Assembly: GCA_937895775.1 (NCBI GenBank)
Contig: CALBLD010000353.1
Span: 1-12,047 of the forward strand
Direction: 5' to 3'
From: an uncultured Clostridia bacterium
GTDB taxonomy: Bacteria > Bacillota > Clostridia > Oscillospirales > CAG-272
Length of the DNA stretch: 12,047 bases
The position numbers were made by a program, and so were the translations under genes. Shown piece after piece: positions 8,044 through 12,047 of this stretch. The notes below the pieces were generated by a model that had not been told where the DNA came from, searched no databases, and was given only the letters and a program-made list of their open reading frames with translations. Position 1 is the first letter of the stretch, and the number at the start of each line of letters is the position of its first letter.

Positions 8044-8087
8044 TCCGTCGGGGCAGACAAAAAAGTCCGCTCCGACGGAAAAATTTT
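8044..8087 (+). terminator. Hairpin after the lipoprotein array, probable terminator
   Basis: Arms 8044-8058 (TCCGTCGGGGCAGAC) and 8065-8079 pair over 15 positions, with one G-T wobble and one A-C mismatch, around a loop of six A. The stem is followed by AAAAATTTT, so the T-run is short and not directly adjacent. It begins five bases after the stop of paralog 5 and lies before a clear promoter, which supports a transcription unit boundary. Confidence 0.65.
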
Positions 8088-8099
8088 CAATGCTTGTTC

Positions 8100-8128
8100 T
8101 TGATTTGGACAATAAATTGTGGTATACT
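8100..8128 (+). promoter_or_regulatory. Sigma-70-type promoter with extended -10
   Basis: The -35 element TTGATT (8100-8105), a 17-base spacer and the -10 element TATACT (8123-8128), preceded by TGG (extended -10), would start transcription near 8135. That leaves a leader of only about 22 bases before the ATG at 8157. It would drive the activator-sulfatase-acyltransferase operon. Confidence 0.7.
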
Positions 8129-8156
8129 GATGTAAAATGTGACCCGGAGTCAGGCT

Positions 8157-9659
8157 ATGTCCGATCTGAATAATCCGAAATCAAAATCCGTTACAATTTC
8201 CCCGACTTTTTCGGGTGTGCGACTCAGTGAGGCACTGGCGAGGCTCGGCGTGATCGTCGATTCTCCCTGCGGCGGCAGGGGTGCCTGCGGAAAGTGCCGT
8301 GTAAAGCTGATAAGCGGCGGCCTTGCCGATCTGTCGGGCGGGACAGTCACCGCGGGTGATACGCCGATCACTCTTCCGGCATGCAGATATGTCTGCACCG
8401 ATGCGGGAGCGGTGATCGAAAGTCTGCCGCAAAGCGAAGCGGTGTTTGTCCGCAAAAAGGACACCTCCTGTGCCGATATGGCGGGAATCGCGGTCGATAT
8501 CGGAACGACGACGCTTGCGGTCGCGGCGGTTGACCGAAACAGCGGGATAATCGCCGAAATCACTGCCGACAACCCGCAGAAAATGTTCGGCGCGGATGTG
8601 ATAAGCAGGATATCGGCGGCAGTGGACGGAAAGACCGACATAATGCACAGACTTGTCTGCGACGTGGTTGACCATGCGATTGTCAGGCTTTGCCGTGATC
8701 TCGGGGTGTCCGCACCGATTACGGGAGTGGCGGCGGGCAATCCCGCAATTACCGCTCTTTTTTGCGGGGTGTCTCCCGCGTCACTTGCGAGAGTACCGTT
8801 TGCGCCCCCGTTTACCGAAAGCCGTACCGTCCGCATGGAAAAGAGCGGAGCTGTTATAAGAACCGCCCCGATTGCGTCCGCATTTATCGGCGGGGATCTT
8901 GTCTGCGGGGCGTTGAAATACCGACTTCCGGATGTCGACCGACCGACCCTGTTTGTCGATCTCGGCACAAACGGGGAAATGGCGGTCACCGACGGCAGGG
9001 GCGGACTGCTTGTCGCATCTGCGGCGGCGGGTCCCGCACTTGAAGGCGCGGGAATAAGCTGCGGAGTCGGCGGCATCCCCGGAGCGATATGCTCGGTGGT
9101 CGGACTTGAGGGCGGCAGACCGATCTTCCGCACGGTCGGCGGCAAGCCTCCGATCGGAATATGCGGCGGCGGACTTGCCGATCTTATCTCGATTCTGCTC
9201 GACAGCGGTATAATTACTCCCGACGGAGAACTGATCGGCGGCAGATATATCATTGACGGAGAGCGGGACATATACATTACAGCCGACGATGTTCACGCAT
9301 ACATGCTTGCCAAGGGTGCGATATGCGCCGCGGTCGTCTGCCTTGTCAACGGGGCGGGTCTGCGGCTCGGCGATATAAAAAGGGCGGTAATCGCGGGCGG
9401 ACTCGGCTCTCACGTGAATCGGTTTTCGGCAGCAAGAACCGGACTTTTGCCCGAGCGTATCGCGCGTGTTGCCGATTTTGTCGGCAACAGCTCGCTTGAG
9501 GGTGCGGCTGTCTGTGTCAGTGATTTTGATTTCTTTCGGAAAGCCGAAAATTTTGCGAAAAAAAGTGTCACACTTACGCTTGCCGGCTCGTCTTTGTTTG
9601 AGTCGGAGTTTATAAGATGTATGAATTTCCCCGAGTATGACCCGGATATGGGAGAGTAG
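8157..9659 (+). CDS. RACo-type corrinoid-activating ferredoxin/ASKHA ATPase
   Basis: 500 residues. The ATG at 8157 is chosen because GGAG (8146-8149) sits seven bases before it; a GTG at 8139 is an in-frame alternative, but almost at the predicted transcription start. Residues 10-95 are a plant-type 2Fe-2S ferredoxin domain with cluster ligands C38, C44, C47 and C76. Residues 110-485 are an ASKHA-type ATPase, with phosphate motif DIGTTT (114-119), NPQKMFGADVISRI, VDLGTNGE, AAAGPALEGAGI, GICGGGLADL, AKGAICA and GNSSLEGA blocks characteristic of RACo proteins (COG3894). RACo proteins use ATP to reduce inactive Co(II) corrinoid proteins back to Co(I) for methyl transfer. At about 500 residues it is shorter than the roughly 630-residue Carboxydothermus protein. 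No corrinoid protein or methyltransferase lies nearby, so the partner must be distant. The protein is predicted to be cytoplasmic and is first in the operon with the sulfatase. Confidence 0.9.
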   Translation: MSDLNNPKSKSVTISPTFSGVRLSEALARLGVIVDSPCGGRGACGKCRVKLISGGLADLSGGTVTAGDTPITLPACRYVCTDAGAVIESLPQSEAVFVRKKDTSCADMAGIAVDIGTTTLAVAAVDRNSGIIAEITADNPQKMFGADVISRISAAVDGKTDIMHRLVCDVVDHAIVRLCRDLGVSAPITGVAAGNPAITALFCGVSPASLARVPFAPPFTESRTVRMEKSGAVIRTAPIASAFIGGDLVCGALKYRLPDVDRPTLFVDLGTNGEMAVTDGRGGLLVASAAAGPALEGAGISCGVGGIPGAICSVVGLEGGRPIFRTVGGKPPIGICGGGLADLISILLDSGIITPDGELIGGRYIIDGERDIYITADDVHAYMLAKGAICAAVVCLVNGAGLRLGDIKRAVIAGGLGSHVNRFSAARTGLLPERIARVADFVGNSSLEGAAVCVSDFDFFRKAENFAKKSVTLTLAGSSLFESEFIRCMNFPEYDPDMGE

Positions 9660-9661
9660 AG

Positions 9662-11101
9662 ATGTCAAAGAAGAAAAACAACATACTGCTGATAACCTGC
9701 GACGAGCTTAACCGTGAGGTACTGAGCATTTACGGAAACCGCGCGATAAGCACGCCGAACATAGATGCCATAGGAAACTGCGGAACAAGATTTGACAATG
9801 CGTACACGGTCAGTCCGTGGTGCCTGCCCGCAAGATGCTCGATCCTTACCGGGCTTTATCCGCACAGAAGCGGAGCTTACAGCAACTTCAGAAAATGCGC
9901 GCTTGCGGGAACAATTCCGAATATTTTCACAGGTCTGCACAGCTCGGATTACACGGTTGCGATGTTCGGCAAATGTCATTTCGCACCCGTACCGTATTCG
10001 CAGACCCGCCCGGACGTCACCCTCCCGTATGATGAATTCAAAGAGTATTATATGTCGCTCGGGATCGATCATCTTGATCTTGAGGACGACAAGCAGGTGT
10101 CGGTCTGGTTCATGGACGACTGGGCAAAGGAGGCGGAAGCCGACGGCACGCTTGAAGCTATGCGCAGGGCGGTATGGGACCGAAGCCTCGGCAAGGTGTA
10201 TCCTTTCCCGGGACCGCTTCACCTTCATCCGGACGTATGGGTCGGCGATAAGGCGACCGAATACATAAAAAACGCCGACCCGGACAAGCCGCTGTTTGCG
10301 TGGGTCTCGTTCAGCGGACCGCACTATCCGATGGACGCGCCCGAGGAATATATAAAGCGGGTCGATGCCGACAGGCTGACCCCGAGAAAACACCGCGAGG
10401 GCGAGCTTGAGGGTACCGACCGCATCCACCACAAGGATTATTACGGCAGAGGCAACATAGACGGATGCAGTTGCGCGCCCGACGCGGCATGCCGCAATTA
10501 CGATGAGGCATACTGGAAGCGCATGCGGACGAATTACAACGCGGTCGTTTCGCTTATCGACGACAAAGTCGGCGAGATAGTTTCCGCCGCCCGTGAAAAA
10601 TACGGCGACGATCTGCTCATAATATTCACAGCCGATCACGGCGAAATGCTCGGAGATCACGGAATATGGGGGAAGCACAACTGTGCATACGACGAGGTCT
10701 GGCGCATCCCGATGCTGATATCCTTCCCGCACGGGGAGCAGGCGGGTAAGGTCAGATACGACATGATGAACTCCTGCGACATACTGCCGACCTGCCTTGA
10801 AGCGGCATCGGCGGAGCCGATCGCCTGCGACGGCGTGTCGGTCTACCGTGAAACTGACAGAAAATACACGTTTGCCGAGGGAGAAGGCTTTATGGCGGTC
10901 ACCGACGGCAGTGCAAAGTATGTACACATCCGCAAACGCGGCAAAAACGGCAATATTGTCGAGAACTACCGCGAGTTTACCGATCTTGTCGGCGATCCCG
11001 ACGAATTTGAAAACAGGATCGGACATCCCGAATGTCAGGGCAAGCTTGCCGAGCTTCGCGGGGTGCTTATCGATCATGTCATTGACAGGGTTCTGCCTTG
11101 A
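9662..11101 (+). CDS. Cys-type sulfatase (S1 family, alkaline phosphatase superfamily), cytoplasmic
   Basis: 479 residues. The start is two bases after the previous stop, and its GGGAG ribosome binding site overlaps the end of that gene, so the two are translationally linked. The signature CLPAR (C54, P56, R58) followed by LTG (62-64) and PHRSG fits the C-x-P-x-R sulfatase motif, in which C54 is converted to formylglycine. Other landmarks are D14 near the N-terminus (TCDE, where many sulfatases have DD), GKCH (103-106), GPHYPMDAPEEY with H221, ADHGEMLGDHG from 324, and K338/H339. In anaerobes the Cys form needs a radical SAM maturase, which is not encoded here. There is no signal peptide, so it should act inside the cell on an imported sulfate ester; the substrate cannot be told (choline-sulfatase-like and glycan sulfatases share these motifs). 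An oddity is a Cys-rich insert, CSCAPDAAC, encoded at about 10466-10492. Confidence 0.9.
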   Translation: MSKKKNNILLITCDELNREVLSIYGNRAISTPNIDAIGNCGTRFDNAYTVSPWCLPARCSILTGLYPHRSGAYSNFRKCALAGTIPNIFTGLHSSDYTVAMFGKCHFAPVPYSQTRPDVTLPYDEFKEYYMSLGIDHLDLEDDKQVSVWFMDDWAKEAEADGTLEAMRRAVWDRSLGKVYPFPGPLHLHPDVWVGDKATEYIKNADPDKPLFAWVSFSGPHYPMDAPEEYIKRVDADRLTPRKHREGELEGTDRIHHKDYYGRGNIDGCSCAPDAACRNYDEAYWKRMRTNYNAVVSLIDDKVGEIVSAAREKYGDDLLIIFTADHGEMLGDHGIWGKHNCAYDEVWRIPMLISFPHGEQAGKVRYDMMNSCDILPTCLEAASAEPIACDGVSVYRETDRKYTFAEGEGFMAVTDGSAKYVHIRKRGKNGNIVENYREFTDLVGDPDEFENRIGHPECQGKLAELRGVLIDHVIDRVLP

Positions 11102-11136
11102 TTTTTTGCAAATAACGATGAAAATGGTATAGAAAA

Positions 11137-12047
11137 ATGGTTTTTTCAAGTCTGATATTTGTATTCTGCTTTTTTGTGATACATTTTGCGGCGATGATGT
11201 TCGCTCCGACGATCAAGGCGAAAAACGCGGTACTGCTCGTGTCGTCGCTCATCTTCTATGCGTGGGGCGGCGCGTCCTATCTCGTTCTGCTTTGCGGAAT
11301 GGTGTTCGTGAACTATGCCGGGGCAATCCTCACCGATCGTGCCGCGGACGGTCGCAGCCGCAAGGCGTATATGATAATTACTGTCGCCGCCGATCTTCTG
11401 CTTCTCGGCTTTTTCAAGTACACGGGCTTCTTCCTGTCGAACATAAAGCTGATTACAGGATTTCCCGAAACAATTCCGCAGATCGCACTGCCGATCGGTA
11501 TTTCCTTCTACACTTTCCAGCTTCTTTCCTACACGGTTGACGTTTACAGAAAAGAAGTGCCTGCGCAGAAGAGTTACGGTCTGCTGCTCCTCTATACCGC
11601 GTCATTTCACCAGTGCATTGCCGGACCGATCGTAAGATACGCCGATGTCAACGAGGAACTTCTGCACAGAAGGGTGTCGGTTACCGAGGTAAGCGACGGA
11701 ATCGTGCGTTTTTCGGTCGGATTTGCGAAAAAGGCGATACTTGCCAACACCTGTGCAAAGCTTGCGGACGAGTTGCTGCCGTTTGACACCGCCGCGCTTT
11801 CGTCATCGTCGAGCCTTGCGCTGATTTTCGGCGGCGTTGCGTATATGTTCCAGATATATTTCGATTTTTCGGCATATTCGGACATGGCGATCGGCATGGG
11901 CCGGATGACAGGCTTCCATTACAAGGAAAATTTCAACTATCCGTATACGGCGACAAGCGTTACCGATTTCTGGCGCAGATGGCACATCTCGCTCAGCTCT
12001 TTCTTCAGAGATTATGTCTATATCCCGCTCGGCGGAAGCCGCGTTTC
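11137..12047 (+). CDS. AlgI-like MBOAT O-acyltransferase, 3' truncated by window edge
   Basis: The frame is open from the ATG at 11137 to the right edge (303 full codons of about 460-480 usual for the family). The N-terminus MVFSSLIFVF matches the family start, although no good ribosome binding site precedes it; the gene lies 35 bases after the sulfatase. Hydrophobic segments are seen at about 1-22, 30-60, 78-100, 112-135, 147-165 and 225-250. Family landmarks are PIGISFYTFQLLSYTVDVYR (119-138), GPIVRY (163-168), FQIYFDFSAYSDMAIGMG (238-255) and FWRRWHISLSSFFRDY (278-293) with YIPLGGSR (295-302). The catalytic His of MBOAT proteins comes after this point and is not in view. AlgI-type enzymes move acyl groups across the membrane to O-acetylate exopolysaccharide or cell-wall polymer, usually with a partner SGNH/AlgX/DltD-like protein, which may lie downstream. 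Confidence 0.9.
   Translation, partial: MVFSSLIFVFCFFVIHFAAMMFAPTIKAKNAVLLVSSLIFYAWGGASYLVLLCGMVFVNYAGAILTDRAADGRSRKAYMIITVAADLLLLGFFKYTGFFLSNIKLITGFPETIPQIALPIGISFYTFQLLSYTVDVYRKEVPAQKSYGLLLLYTASFHQCIAGPIVRYADVNEELLHRRVSVTEVSDGIVRFSVGFAKKAILANTCAKLADELLPFDTAALSSSSSLALIFGGVAYMFQIYFDFSAYSDMAIGMGRMTGFHYKENFNYPYTATSVTDFWRRWHISLSSFFRDYVYIPLGGSRV

Noticed and set aside
6915..9277. Long minus-strand open frames at 6915-8090 and 8150-9277
   Set aside because: They lie opposite paralog 5 and the RACo gene, which both have strong domain evidence. Their translations are low-complexity and resemble no family I know.
11099..11110. T-run after the sulfatase stop as a terminator
   Set aside because: I found no stable hairpin just before the six T residues.
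11106..11133. Promoter-like TTGCAA, 16 bases, TATAGA before the acyltransferase gene
   Set aside because: The predicted transcription start would fall on or just after the ATG at 11137, and the gene follows the sulfatase closely, so read-through from the upstream promoter is more likely.
9665..11149. 494-codon open frame on the minus strand across the sulfatase gene
   Set aside because: It is the mirror of a gene with clear sulfatase motifs. Its translation has no recognisable domain, and biased codon use in this genome opens antisense frames widely.

Overview
The window looks like part of a chromosome from an uncultured, probably gut-type Clostridia (Oscillospirales/Christensenellales-like). 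Grounds: Gram-positive-style lipoproteins with Thr-rich stalks, AAAGGA/GGAGG-type ribosome binding sites, mid-50s GC by eye, and free use of ATA and AGA codons. The taxonomic call is inference. All eight genes are on the + strand and tightly packed. There are no RNA genes, CRISPR arrays, insertion sequences or phage genes.

Region 1 (1-8039) is a tandem array of five paralogous surface lipoprotein genes; the first is cut by the left edge. Each protein ends in a sialidase-superfamily beta-propeller with four clear Asp-box motifs. In four of the five a small alpha/beta domain precedes the propeller; it resembles the non-catalytic domain found before the catalytic domain of GH20/GH67-type glycosidases. 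The fourth gene replaces that domain with a stalk of about 110 residues rich in Thr, Pro and Ser. Genes 1-3 form one sequence subgroup and genes 4-5 another. The subgroups differ at one otherwise invariant position, WEPH in genes 1-3 against WNPH in genes 4-5. A perfect 38-bp palindrome lies between genes 1 and 2; the other gaps are 17-29 bp, so genes 2-5 look like one transcript. The array most likely acts on or binds extracellular glycans. The propeller motifs recall GH93 exo-arabinanases as well as sialidases, but substrate and activity cannot be read from the sequence.

The boundary (8040-8156) holds a strong hairpin and then an extended -10 promoter, so a new transcription unit starts there.

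Region 2 (8157-12047) is a second operon. It encodes a compact RACo-type protein (2Fe-2S ferredoxin domain plus ASKHA ATPase, a reductive activator of corrinoid proteins), a cytoplasmic Cys-type sulfatase starting two bases after it, and an AlgI-like MBOAT O-acyltransferase cut by the right edge. No corrinoid protein, methyltransferase or sulfatase-maturing enzyme is present, so those partners must be encoded elsewhere. Taken together the window suggests handling of decorated glycans, with surface propeller proteins, desulfation, a possible demethylation link and O-acetylation. That joint pathway is a hypothesis.
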